A DNA stretch of 64,000 nt from contig CBDCYH010000002.1 in assembly GCA_965224105.1 (NCBI GenBank), forward strand, positions 2,108,001 to 2,172,000, given 5' to 3'. Source of the DNA: CBDCYH01 sp965224105. GTDB lineage: Bacteria; Bacteroidota; Rhodothermia; Rhodothermales; JABDKH01. The number at the start of each line of letters is the position of its first letter. The first letter of the stretch is position 1. Positions 36,762 through 45,138 of the stretch are shown one piece after another. The notes below the pieces were generated by a model. That model was not told the origin of the DNA. It made no database searches and saw nothing but the letters and a program-made list of their open reading frames with translations. A program made the translations under genes and the position numbers.

Positions 36762-38060
36762 ATGTCTGATTATTGTTTTGTCGACGGTACCATCATCAAT
36801 CCCGAATCTGGAACTGCACGTCGGGCCGATCTGCGCGTCTCGGATGGAGTAATCGTTGGAATAGAAACTTCCGTGTCTCGTGATGACGCAGAAATCGTCG
36901 ACTGTGAAGGCAAGTACTTGTCTCCGGGATGGATGGACATGCACGTTCACCTCCGCGAGCCGGGTCAGGAACACAAGGAGACGCTTGAGACTGGATGCGC
37001 CGCAGCGGCAGCGGGCGGGTTCACCGCGGTAGCGTGTATGCCAAACACTAATCCCCCGATCCATACTCGTGACGTCGTGGAATTCATTCGCGACCGGACG
37101 GCCGAAAACGTGGTTGATGTTTATCCGATTGCATGCGTTTCCAAGGAGAGAGAAGGCGAGACTCTGGCAGAGATGGCCGACTTGGTTGCGGGCGGCGCGG
37201 TGGCCTTCAGTGACGATGGCTCACCAGTTCAGAATTCCGGGTTGATGAGACATGCGCTCGAGTATGCCTCCATGCTGGACAGACCAATCATCAATCATAT
37301 GGAGGACCTGTCGCTGAATCCGCACGGTCACATGAACGAAGGGGAGGTATCGACTCGACTCGGACTTCCTGGTATTCCCGGCCTGGCAGAAGAAGTGATG
37401 ATTGCGCGCGATGCTTTGCTGGCAGAGTTCACGGGCGGCAGCGTCCACGTAGCTCATATTTCGACTGCGGGTGCCGTCGAGATTGTTCGAAGAGCGAAGG
37501 CCAGAGGTATCAACATTACCGCCGAAGTGTGTCCTCACCATTTCACGTCAACTGATGAGCTTGTAGAGACCAGCGGATTTGACACACGAACAAAAATGCA
37601 TCCTCCATTGCGCACCGCCGCCGATATTGCTGCTATTAAGCAGGGCCTGGTGGACGGGACCATCGACGCCATTTGTACAGATCATGCCCCTCATGCATCA
37701 TTCGAGAAAGAGGTCGAGTTCATTGCTGCGCCCTTTGGGATTATCGGGCTCGAGACGGCTTGGGGCCTTATCTGTCGGGAGCTCATCAAGCCCGGGATCT
37801 TGACCCTGCCCGAGGTCCTGCACTCGCTAATCGTCGCTCCAAGGAATATCCTGAGACTAGATGTGCCCGTCGTTGAAGTCGGTGCGCGCGCCAATCTTAC
37901 TGTTTTTGATGATTCTTCGGAGTGGACTTTTGGACTCGATCACATCAAATCCAAAAGCAAGAACACTCCCTACATCGGCGAGCAAATGGTTGGGATACCG
38001 TGGGCGGTATTCAACAACGGGAAGCTAGTCCCGAACACTGAATTTCATCAGATCGCCTAA
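36762..38060 (+). CDS. pyrC: Dihydroorotase
   Basis: A 432-residue class I dihydroorotase of the amidohydrolase superfamily, catalysing ring closure of carbamoyl aspartate in pyrimidine synthesis. Metal ligands H61 and H63 are in DMHVHLREPG, and the later ICTDHAPH supplies the catalytic Asp. A purine-rich AAAGGAAAAG lies about 9 bp upstream of ATG 36762. Its stop overlaps the convergent phosphoesterase by 4 bp. Confidence 0.96.
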   Translation: MSDYCFVDGTIINPESGTARRADLRVSDGVIVGIETSVSRDDAEIVDCEGKYLSPGWMDMHVHLREPGQEHKETLETGCAAAAAGGFTAVACMPNTNPPIHTRDVVEFIRDRTAENVVDVYPIACVSKEREGETLAEMADLVAGGAVAFSDDGSPVQNSGLMRHALEYASMLDRPIINHMEDLSLNPHGHMNEGEVSTRLGLPGIPGLAEEVMIARDALLAEFTGGSVHVAHISTAGAVEIVRRAKARGINITAEVCPHHFTSTDELVETSGFDTRTKMHPPLRTAADIAAIKQGLVDGTIDAICTDHAPHASFEKEVEFIAAPFGIIGLETAWGLICRELIKPGILTLPEVLHSLIVAPRNILRLDVPVVEVGARANLTVFDDSSEWTFGLDHIKSKSKNTPYIGEQMVGIPWAVFNNGKLVPNTEFHQIA

Positions 38061-38758
38061 AGGCCGTACTGCAATCGCTTTCCTAAACCTTCGGGAAGGC
38101 CAGCGTCGACAATCTTCTGCATCGCTGCCGGGATATCGTAAGGCAGGCGAATCATCTCGAGGCTACAGGTAACGTTATCGAAGATGGCAAAGGACAAGCG
38201 CGGATTCTGATCACGCGGTTGGCCCACGCTACCTACATTTATCAAGAATCTATGCCCGGGTTTTGGCTGGAAGACGCCGACTTTGTCAGACATGACAGCC
38301 GGGATGTGCGTGTGCCCCACGAAGCACACATCAGTATCAAAGTGTTTGAACTGCTCCATCGCAACGTTCAGGGTCTCAATTCGCATCCACGCCTGAGGCT
38401 TTTGCGGGGTCGCATGCACAAAAGTGCATCCGTCCGCTTCAAGTGAGAGAGGCAAGCTTGTCAAATAATCAATTTGGTCCTGCGATAACTGCTTCCTGTT
38501 ATGCTCGGCAGCCTTTTGGGCATCCCGAGGAAGGAACGAAACTCCCTGTTGCATGGCAACCGCAACATCGTGATTGCCTCTTACTGCGCCATCGCATTTT
38601 TCCATAACGATGTCTACACACGCGGCGGCGTCGGCCCCGTAGCCAACGATGTCGCCCAGGCAGTATATTGCGTCAACTCCTCTGCGATCGATTTCCACCA
38701 TCGCTACCTCTAAGGACTCAAGGTTGGAGTGAATGTCAGAAATTATTGCTAGACGCAC
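38057..38758 (-). CDS. Metallophosphoesterase (YfcE/MJ0936-like)
   Basis: A 233-residue calcineurin-like phosphoesterase. The binuclear-metal motifs are complete: D8-x-H10 in SDIHSN, GDIVGYG, GNHDVA and GHTHIP. The compact size resembles small prokaryotic phosphodiesterases of the MJ0936 type. A biological substrate cannot be inferred. It is divergent from ddl with a short gap. Confidence 0.9.
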   Translation of the reverse strand: MRLAIISDIHSNLESLEVAMVEIDRRGVDAIYCLGDIVGYGADAAACVDIVMEKCDGAVRGNHDVAVAMQQGVSFLPRDAQKAAEHNRKQLSQDQIDYLTSLPLSLEADGCTFVHATPQKPQAWMRIETLNVAMEQFKHFDTDVCFVGHTHIPAVMSDKVGVFQPKPGHRFLINVGSVGQPRDQNPRLSFAIFDNVTCSLEMIRLPYDIPAAMQKIVDAGLPEGLGKRLQYGL

Positions 38759-38807
38759 AGAAACAGTATTATTGCAGCGGTGAGAAAAAGATGCCTACGC
38801 GACTGAG

Positions 38808-40022
38808 ATGAACGATACACTAGTAAACGTTGCAGTTGTTTTCGGAGGGACTTCGCCCGAGCACGAAGTTTCTGTTATATCGTCTCATCAGGCGATAGCC
38901 GCGTTAGATCCTATGAGGTATCGACCTGTTCCCGTATATCTTTCGAAGGACGGGTCGTGGTATATCGGTGAGTCGTTAAAAAACATCGCTGAATTCCAGA
39001 ATCTTGACCAACTCTGCAAAAAAGCTGAGCGAGTCGTGGTCGGATTCGAGCACAATCGATTGAAGTTGATCCCGGAGAACCAGCCGTTTATTGGGAGGAA
39101 GTCTCCGGTCTATGCAGATGTTGTGCTCCTGGGTCTTCATGGTGGAGCAGGTGAAGACGGTGGTCTACAGGGTTTGTGCGAAACTTTCAATGTCCCATAT
39201 ACCGGGAGTGGCGTATTTGCATCCGCCCTGGGCATGGACAAAGAAATGTCGAAACACGTTTGTCGACAGCTGGACATCCCGGTTGTGGATTTTCTACCAG
39301 TCCACGAACATGACTGGCAGGGAAACGAAGAATCCGTGATGGCGTCGATCGAATCGACACTTGGATATTCGATGGTCGTTAAGCCCGCAAGACTAGGATC
39401 GTCCATTGGGATTTCCTTTGCAACAAACCGTGCTGAACTCGACCAGGCAATAGAAGAGGCATTTCGATACGATTCGAAGATCGTGGTCGAAAAGGCAGTC
39501 GACAATCTTGTCGAAATAAACTGTTCGGTTCTGGGAGATCTCAAGGATGCGCTTCCAAGTGTGCTGGAACAACCCGTTGCCGATTCTGAAGACCTGCTGT
39601 CTTTCGGTGACAAATACATGCGGGGCAGTTCGGGAGGTAAAGGCAGGAAGTCAGGCGGGGCTGTCGGCATGGCATCCCTGGACCGGATCATCCCAGCTCC
39701 ATTGGGTGAAACGGCGACGAGGGAAATACAGGAGCTGGCTGTAAGAGTATTCCAGTCGTTCGAGTGCGCGGGACTCGCGCGAATCGACTTCCTTACAGAC
39801 AGTAAATCCGGGGAGGTATTTTTCAATGAGATCAATACAATTCCAGGATCTTTTTCCTTCTATCTTTGGGATAAGCTCGGCGTTGACTTTTCCGAATTGA
39901 TGCACCGTCTAATTCAGTTGGCGATGCGCAGGCATCAGGGGAATAATTCCAGGGTCAGGTCGTATGACGTTAACTTACTCTCCAGCAAGAATCTGTCTGG
40001 CCTCAAGGGAGCAAAGGGATGA
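38808..40022 (+). CDS. ddl: D-alanine--D-alanine ligase
   Basis: A 404-residue ATP-grasp enzyme that joins two D-alanines for the peptidoglycan precursor. Family motifs include VVFGGTSPEHEVSVISS, the central LGLHGGAGEDGGLQG, KPARLGSSIGISF and the C-terminal FFNEINTIPGSFSFYLWDK. Together with alr, about 2 kb away on the other strand, it supplies D-Ala-D-Ala. It is somewhat longer than E. coli DdlB, fitting the VanA/DdlA-like long class. The stop TGA is followed by about 100 bp without a gene. Confidence 0.96.
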   Translation: MNDTLVNVAVVFGGTSPEHEVSVISSHQAIAALDPMRYRPVPVYLSKDGSWYIGESLKNIAEFQNLDQLCKKAERVVVGFEHNRLKLIPENQPFIGRKSPVYADVVLLGLHGGAGEDGGLQGLCETFNVPYTGSGVFASALGMDKEMSKHVCRQLDIPVVDFLPVHEHDWQGNEESVMASIESTLGYSMVVKPARLGSSIGISFATNRAELDQAIEEAFRYDSKIVVEKAVDNLVEINCSVLGDLKDALPSVLEQPVADSEDLLSFGDKYMRGSSGGKGRKSGGAVGMASLDRIIPAPLGETATREIQELAVRVFQSFECAGLARIDFLTDSKSGEVFFNEINTIPGSFSFYLWDKLGVDFSELMHRLIQLAMRRHQGNNSRVRSYDVNLLSSKNLSGLKGAKG

Positions 40023-40129
40023 CATGAACAAAGCGGTAGTCGCCCACGTTTAACAAGTTGCGAGTTTCGAATTAGGTACAACTAACAATAGCTCCGAACC
40101 ACCACACTAGCGTAAGTCTGCCGCTGCCC

Positions 40130-41194
40130 ATGCCCAAGAGCTTCCTGGAGTCACTGCTCCAGCATGACAAATATATCCTGAGCACGCACGTAAAGCCGGA
40201 TGGAGATGCTCTGGGTTCACAGCTAGCGCTTGGTCGTTTCCTCCAATCGATGGGTAAAGAGGTCGCGTTGATCAACAGCGATACGTCACCTGGGAATCTC
40301 GAGTGGCTACCGGGAATTCGTCAGATTCGGCTCTTCGATGGCAGTCTGGAAATCAGACAGAAAATAAATTCTTCCGACGCCGTAGTAGTGTTGGACGCCA
40401 ACGCTTTCGACCGACTTGGGCCTGTTGGAAAGACGCTCAAAAACAGCGGTAAGGTGTCTTATTTGATTGATCATCACACCCTACCCGACACTGATTTCAC
40501 TGCGGCCTGGAGCGATGAAAACGCGTCGTCCACCGGTGAGCTTGTCTTTGATCTCATCCATCAACATACTCCCGATCTTCTGGATTACGATGTCTGCGTG
40601 TGTCTTTATGTTGCGATAATTACCGACACTGGCTCTCTGCGCTATTCGAACGTAACGGCGGAGCTTCATCGTAAGGTTGCTGACATTGTTGAGATCGGCA
40701 ACCTGGACGTTGCGGCTATCCAGGACAAGGTATTTACTCGATCAATGGCGGGCTTGAAATTGCTCGGTAAAACGCTGGTAAATCTTACTCTCGTCCACGG
40801 AGGTCGAGTCGGATATATCGTTCTTGAGCAACAAACCTTGCGCGACCTTGGTGCCGATCGGGATGATACCGAGGGACTTGTTAACTACCCACTGTCAATA
40901 GACGGCGTAGACGTTTCTCTATTCTTTTACGAGACAGACCGCGGCACGAAAGTGAGCTTTCGATCTACAGGGGATACCGCTGTCGACAAAATTGCGCGGA
41001 CTTTTGGCGGAGGCGGCCATCGAAACGCTTCCGGGTGTTTTATCAAACATCCGCTTGAGATTGTTATCAAAAAAATATTGGCTGCTCTGCCAAAGTATGT
41101 GAATTTGGGGGACGATGGAGAACCCGATGTTAGCGATGCGGAGGTTGAGGAGATGACAAAACTTTTCGGAGAAAAATCAAACGAAGGGAAATGA
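40130..41194 (+). CDS. nrnA: DHH-family phosphoesterase, NrnA-like (oligoribonuclease/pAp phosphatase)
   Basis: A 354-residue DHH/DHHA1 protein. Metal-binding residues are H20, D24 and D26 in HVKPDGDALGS, with DHH in YLIDHHTLPD and the C-terminal FGGGGHRNASGC of DHHA1. Such proteins degrade nanoRNA and dephosphorylate pAp. Its stop overlaps the pepA start (ATGA) so the two are translationally coupled. A C-terminal acidic tail is lineage-specific. Confidence 0.92.
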   Translation: MPKSFLESLLQHDKYILSTHVKPDGDALGSQLALGRFLQSMGKEVALINSDTSPGNLEWLPGIRQIRLFDGSLEIRQKINSSDAVVVLDANAFDRLGPVGKTLKNSGKVSYLIDHHTLPDTDFTAAWSDENASSTGELVFDLIHQHTPDLLDYDVCVCLYVAIITDTGSLRYSNVTAELHRKVADIVEIGNLDVAAIQDKVFTRSMAGLKLLGKTLVNLTLVHGGRVGYIVLEQQTLRDLGADRDDTEGLVNYPLSIDGVDVSLFFYETDRGTKVSFRSTGDTAVDKIARTFGGGGHRNASGCFIKHPLEIVIKKILAALPKYVNLGDDGEPDVSDAEVEEMTKLFGEKSNEGK

Positions 41195-42678
41195 AGATTA
41201 CAATCAGCACGATTGAACTGGCTGATCTCGAGGTCGACGTGCTCACCGTTCTGGGATTCGCAGATGATAAGCAGCACCGGGAACTGGTAGCTACTCTCGT
41301 TGGTGACGAAGTTGGGGAGGGTCTTTCGGATTTCGGTGGAAAGGCGGGGGAAACTCAGTTGCTCTATTCATCCGCGATACGTGCCAGGCGACTCTTGCTT
41401 GTTGGATGTGGCGACACCGAAACAAGCACGGAGAAAATTCGGGTAGCTGCGGCTAAAGCGGCGGCGTTTCTAGCGAATAAAAAGTTTGAAACCGTGGGAC
41501 TCGTCGTTCCCGAGACCAAGTTGGGTTCCGCCTGGACTTCGCAGTCGATCGTTGAAGGCTTTGTGCTAGGTTCATACTCCTTTGATCGGTATCGCACATC
41601 GAAGGGTGACGAAACAAGTCCGGTACAACGGTTAGTTCTAACGGCCGAAACCGCAAAGCTGGTGGAGAGAGGCCGTGTGGAGAGGGGGCGTATAGTTTCG
41701 GAATCGGTCTGTTTTGCCAGAGACCTTGTGAACCTGCCGCCTGTTGACAAGACGGCCGCATTGCTGGCGAACCACATCCAGGAGTGTGGAAAGCGAAACG
41801 GATTCGACGTAGAGACCTGGGGGCCAGACCAGATCAAGGAAGAGAAGATGGGAGGCCTGTTGGCTGTAAACCGCGGGAGCACCGAACCCCCAACCTTCTC
41901 GATCATGGAGTGGAAGCCGGAGATGCACACAAACAAACGACCGGTCGTGCTTGTCGGCAAGGGAGTAGTTTATGACACTGGTGGGCTGTCGCTCAAACCC
42001 ACCAAGGATTCCATGGACTACATGAAGTCGGACATGGCCGGAGCGGCTGCCGTTGTAGCAACCATGGAGGTGGTGTCGCGTCTCCAACTTCCCCTACATG
42101 TCATCGGACTGGTCCCAGCCTCCGACAACCGACCCGGAGTAAACGCCTACGTACCGGGAGACGTCGTACACATGCGATCCGGGAAAACTGTGGAGGTGCT
42201 GAACACCGATGCCGAAGGTCGAATGCTTCTTGCGGATGCGCTGTCATACGCCGACGAGTATGATCCGGAACTCGTAATCGACCTCGCGACGCTCACCGGA
42301 GCTGCGGTCGTTGCACTCGGTAAGAATATCGCCGCGATAATGACAAATCAGGATCTAGATGCCGCGGGTAGTACAGATGCGTTTGTTGCCGCTGGCAAAC
42401 TTTCAGGAGAAAGGGTCCATCCGTTGCCCATGGACGATGACTACGCTGACCAACTAAAAAGCACTATCGCAGACCTGAAAAATGTCGGCGGACGACCCGC
42501 GGGTACCATCACTGCAGCCAAGTTTCTGGAGAACTTCGTCAACTACCCCTGGGTCCATATCGACATCGCCGGTCCATCATTTGTGCACAAGGCCGACTCA
42601 TATCGCAAGCCAGGGGGGACAGGTTTTGGAGTACGCCTCCTCACCGAATTCCTGATCAACTACACCGCCAGACAATAG
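41191..42678 (+). CDS. pepA: Leucyl aminopeptidase (M17 family)
   Basis: A 495-residue cytosolic aminopeptidase with two metal ions. The C-terminal catalytic domain shows VGKGVVYDTGGLSLKP, MKSDMAGAAAV and NTDAEGRMLLADAL, which supply the metal-binding Asp, Glu and catalytic Lys/Arg. The N-terminal domain is the usual regulatory macro-like fold. It overlaps nrnA by 4 bp and is 6 bp before pdxA, so a nrnA-pepA-pdxA transcription unit is likely. No unusual residue seen. Confidence 0.95.
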   Translation: MKITISTIELADLEVDVLTVLGFADDKQHRELVATLVGDEVGEGLSDFGGKAGETQLLYSSAIRARRLLLVGCGDTETSTEKIRVAAAKAAAFLANKKFETVGLVVPETKLGSAWTSQSIVEGFVLGSYSFDRYRTSKGDETSPVQRLVLTAETAKLVERGRVERGRIVSESVCFARDLVNLPPVDKTAALLANHIQECGKRNGFDVETWGPDQIKEEKMGGLLAVNRGSTEPPTFSIMEWKPEMHTNKRPVVLVGKGVVYDTGGLSLKPTKDSMDYMKSDMAGAAAVVATMEVVSRLQLPLHVIGLVPASDNRPGVNAYVPGDVVHMRSGKTVEVLNTDAEGRMLLADALSYADEYDPELVIDLATLTGAAVVALGKNIAAIMTNQDLDAAGSTDAFVAAGKLSGERVHPLPMDDDYADQLKSTIADLKNVGGRPAGTITAAKFLENFVNYPWVHIDIAGPSFVHKADSYRKPGGTGFGVRLLTEFLINYTARQ

Positions 42679-42684
42679 GCACCC

Positions 42685-43620
42685 GTGATTCCACGACTTG
42701 CCATAACGGTCGGCGACGTAAACGGTATCGGTCCTGAAATTGTGCAGAAAGCACTTGGCGCTCGGCGGAAGCGAAGATTCGCGGCGGTGGTCGTCGCACC
42801 GGATTTTCTCGAACCAACGTTTGCGCTCCAGGAACCCGACGCATTTGTCGGAGTCACGACAGACCTACGTGCTGTAGAGCCGGGTGTAATAGACGCCACT
42901 GCTGGTGTCGCGTCGATGTTGTGTGTAGAGAAAGCCGTCGACCTTTGTGTTGCCGGTGAGTGCGACGGCATGGTGACCGCTCCAATCTCAAAAGAGGCAA
43001 TCCAACTTGGAGGTTTTAAGTATCCAGGACACACAGAGTTTATCGGTGAGCGAACCGGAGGCAAAAACCCGCTGATGCTGATGGTGTCCGAGGAGACAAA
43101 AGTCGCCCTGGTCACATCACATATCCCCATTCACCGTGTTGCGGAAACCGTGAGCGCGGAGGTGATCGAAGCCAAGATTCTGAAATTGGTCGCATGCCTG
43201 AGACAAGATTTTGCAATTGAAACTCCCTCCATTGCAGTCCTGGGATTGAACCCCCACGCTGGAGACGGGGGAGTACTGGGAAGGGAAGAACTTGATTTAA
43301 TAGGTCCCGCACTCAACAATGTTGGGGGTGTCGTTAACGTTTCCGGTCCTTTTGCAGCGGATGCATTTTTTGCGCGACAGTCGTACCGCGAATATGATGG
43401 TGTGCTTGCTATGTATCACGATCAGGGGTTGATCCCTTTCAAGATGATTGCCTCTGGCCGCGGTGTAAACGTTACTGCCGGATTGCCTATCGTTCGCACA
43501 TCGCCCGACCACGGGACCGCTTTTGACATAGCGGGTTTGGGCAAGGCGGATCCGGAAAGTCTACAGGTAGCATGTACTGTTGCAGCGCAATGCGTCGAAA
43601 ATCGTCGAGTCAAGCGGTGA
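42685..43620 (+). CDS. pdxA: 4-hydroxythreonine-4-phosphate dehydrogenase PdxA
   Basis: A 311-residue PdxA of the DXP-dependent pyridoxal phosphate pathway, oxidising 4-phosphohydroxy-L-threonine. Characteristic blocks are GDVNGIGPEI, VTAPISKEAI, YPGHTEFIGE, the metal-binding HDQGLIPFKM and RTSPDHGTAFDIAG. The start is GTG 42685. Its stop overlaps the methyltransferase start. A homologous PdxA2 acts on other 4-phospho-threonates, which cannot be excluded. Confidence 0.94.
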   Translation: MIPRLAITVGDVNGIGPEIVQKALGARRKRRFAAVVVAPDFLEPTFALQEPDAFVGVTTDLRAVEPGVIDATAGVASMLCVEKAVDLCVAGECDGMVTAPISKEAIQLGGFKYPGHTEFIGERTGGKNPLMLMVSEETKVALVTSHIPIHRVAETVSAEVIEAKILKLVACLRQDFAIETPSIAVLGLNPHAGDGGVLGREELDLIGPALNNVGGVVNVSGPFAADAFFARQSYREYDGVLAMYHDQGLIPFKMIASGRGVNVTAGLPIVRTSPDHGTAFDIAGLGKADPESLQVACTVAAQCVENRRVKR

Positions 43621-44366
43621 GGAGCGTGGATCCATATACCGCGCTTGCTCAGGGTTATGATGAAGTAATGGCGCATGTGAATTACGACGAGTGGGCCCGG
43701 TATATTTGTCTCCTTGTTGACACTCACCACATCCGAACAAACAAAGTTCTCGAAGTAGCGTGTGGAACAGGCGCCTTGGCCGCGCACCTGTCAACTCTGA
43801 CAGGTGCCGAGACCTACAACGGCGTGGATGTGTCAACTGACATGATTGAGATTGCCCGTAACAAGAATCTTGGACAGTCGGTGCGATTTGATGCTGCAGA
43901 CTGTCGAAGGCCCATCCCGGTACATGCCTGTGATCTTGTCCTAATGCTTTACGACAGTGTAAATTATTTGCTAACTATCGAGGACGTCGAATCTGCTTTT
44001 TCGAACATCCGGGAGTGTGTTGCGGAGGGGGGCTATTTTATTTTCGACACGAGTACGTCATACAACTCAATCGCGAATGCCAGCTACTTTGAGGACCGCG
44101 GAAAAACTACTACTTTTTCGTTTGTGCGGACCAGTAGCTACGACACGGAAACGGCTTTGCATCAGACGACTTTCGAGATTACAACGGATGACGGAACGTT
44201 TTGCGAAACCCATATGCAGCGAGCGTATGATCGCGCCGAAATTAAGTTGGCTTTAGAAAGGACAGGCTGGGCGTTGGACGGAACGTATTCCGGGATGACT
44301 CTTGAGCCTGTAGGGAGTGAAACGGAAAGGATTCATTGGATTGCAAGACGTAGAGGTGGTTCATGA
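43617..44366 (+). CDS. Class I SAM-dependent methyltransferase
   Basis: About 249 residues from GTG 43617, which overlaps the pdxA stop; GTG 43626 is an alternative, and the longer frame from 43572 overlaps pdxA too far. The Rossmann motif I is VLEVACGTGALA, followed by GVDVSTDMIEIAR and DLVLMLYDSVNYLL. This is the CheY-associated/small-molecule methyltransferase type (e.g. the class with Y-D-S-V-N-Y after motif II). The substrate is unknown. It overlaps the ftsE start by 4 bp, so it is co-transcribed. Confidence 0.85.
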   Translation: MRSVDPYTALAQGYDEVMAHVNYDEWARYICLLVDTHHIRTNKVLEVACGTGALAAHLSTLTGAETYNGVDVSTDMIEIARNKNLGQSVRFDAADCRRPIPVHACDLVLMLYDSVNYLLTIEDVESAFSNIRECVAEGGYFIFDTSTSYNSIANASYFEDRGKTTTFSFVRTSSYDTETALHQTTFEITTDDGTFCETHMQRAYDRAEIKLALERTGWALDGTYSGMTLEPVGSETERIHWIARRRGGS

Positions 44367-45052
44367 TAGAACTCCAAAACGTAACAGTCGCGCACAAACT
44401 TCCTGACGGATCCCGCCGATCAGTTTTTGAAAAACTATCGGTTACGATTAAGCAGGGTGAGATGGTTTACCTGGTTGGTCCAACGGGTAGTGGTAAGACA
44501 ACGCTGCTTCGCCTTTTGTACATGGACAAGTTACCCGAGCAGGGGGCTGCCATTGTCGGCAAGTTCAACAGCCAGTCTATCAAGCCGTCGGAGATTCCGT
44601 TCCTTAGGCGATCCATCGGGGTGGTGTTTCAGGATTTCCAGTTGCTGCCGGATCGAAACGCGTTCGACAATGTTGCTTTTGCAATGTACGCCACTGGCCA
44701 AAGTGGCCGTCGAGTACAGACGCGCGTCATGCAAGTGTTGTCGCGTGTTGGATTGAGTCACAAGCGCAACCGGTTCCCGCATGAGCTTTCTGGCGGAGAG
44801 CAGCAGCGAGTGGTTATTGCTCGCGCCATCATCAATGAACCGTGGATCCTTCTTGCGGACGAACCGACCGGTAATCTGGACCCAAACGTTGCCGACGAAA
44901 CGATAAAGTTGCTGATTTCGTTGCACCGGCAAGGCATGACCTTATTCATGGCGACGCATGATTACAGGTTAGTCAGAACCTATCCTGCACGAACGCTCGC
45001 GTTCATGAAGGGGCAACTAGTGGAGGTGGATCCATTGACGCTTGGGGGCTGA
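44363..45052 (+). CDS. ftsE: FtsE-like ABC transporter ATP-binding protein
   Basis: A 229-residue ABC ATPase with Walker A GPTGSGKT at residues 39-46, Q-loop FQDFQLLP, signature LSGGEQQRV and Walker B ILLADEP. DRNAFDNVAFAM after the Q-loop and the VPRSI-like region (LRRSIGV) are typical of FtsE, which with FtsX regulates peptidoglycan hydrolases at the septum. No FtsX follows, so its membrane partner must be encoded elsewhere, or it belongs to a related MacB-type exporter. Start ATG 44363 overlaps the methyltransferase stop. Confidence 0.88.
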   Translation: MIELQNVTVAHKLPDGSRRSVFEKLSVTIKQGEMVYLVGPTGSGKTTLLRLLYMDKLPEQGAAIVGKFNSQSIKPSEIPFLRRSIGVVFQDFQLLPDRNAFDNVAFAMYATGQSGRRVQTRVMQVLSRVGLSHKRNRFPHELSGGEQQRVVIARAIINEPWILLADEPTGNLDPNVADETIKLLISLHRQGMTLFMATHDYRLVRTYPARTLAFMKGQLVEVDPLTLGG

Positions 45053-45138
45053 TGGTTTGCGACCAAGGCCGGTTGCCTGTATATTTTCGGGTTCCGGCGC
45101 GGATGTCGGCGTGCCATCACTAATACCCAGAGTTCTCA

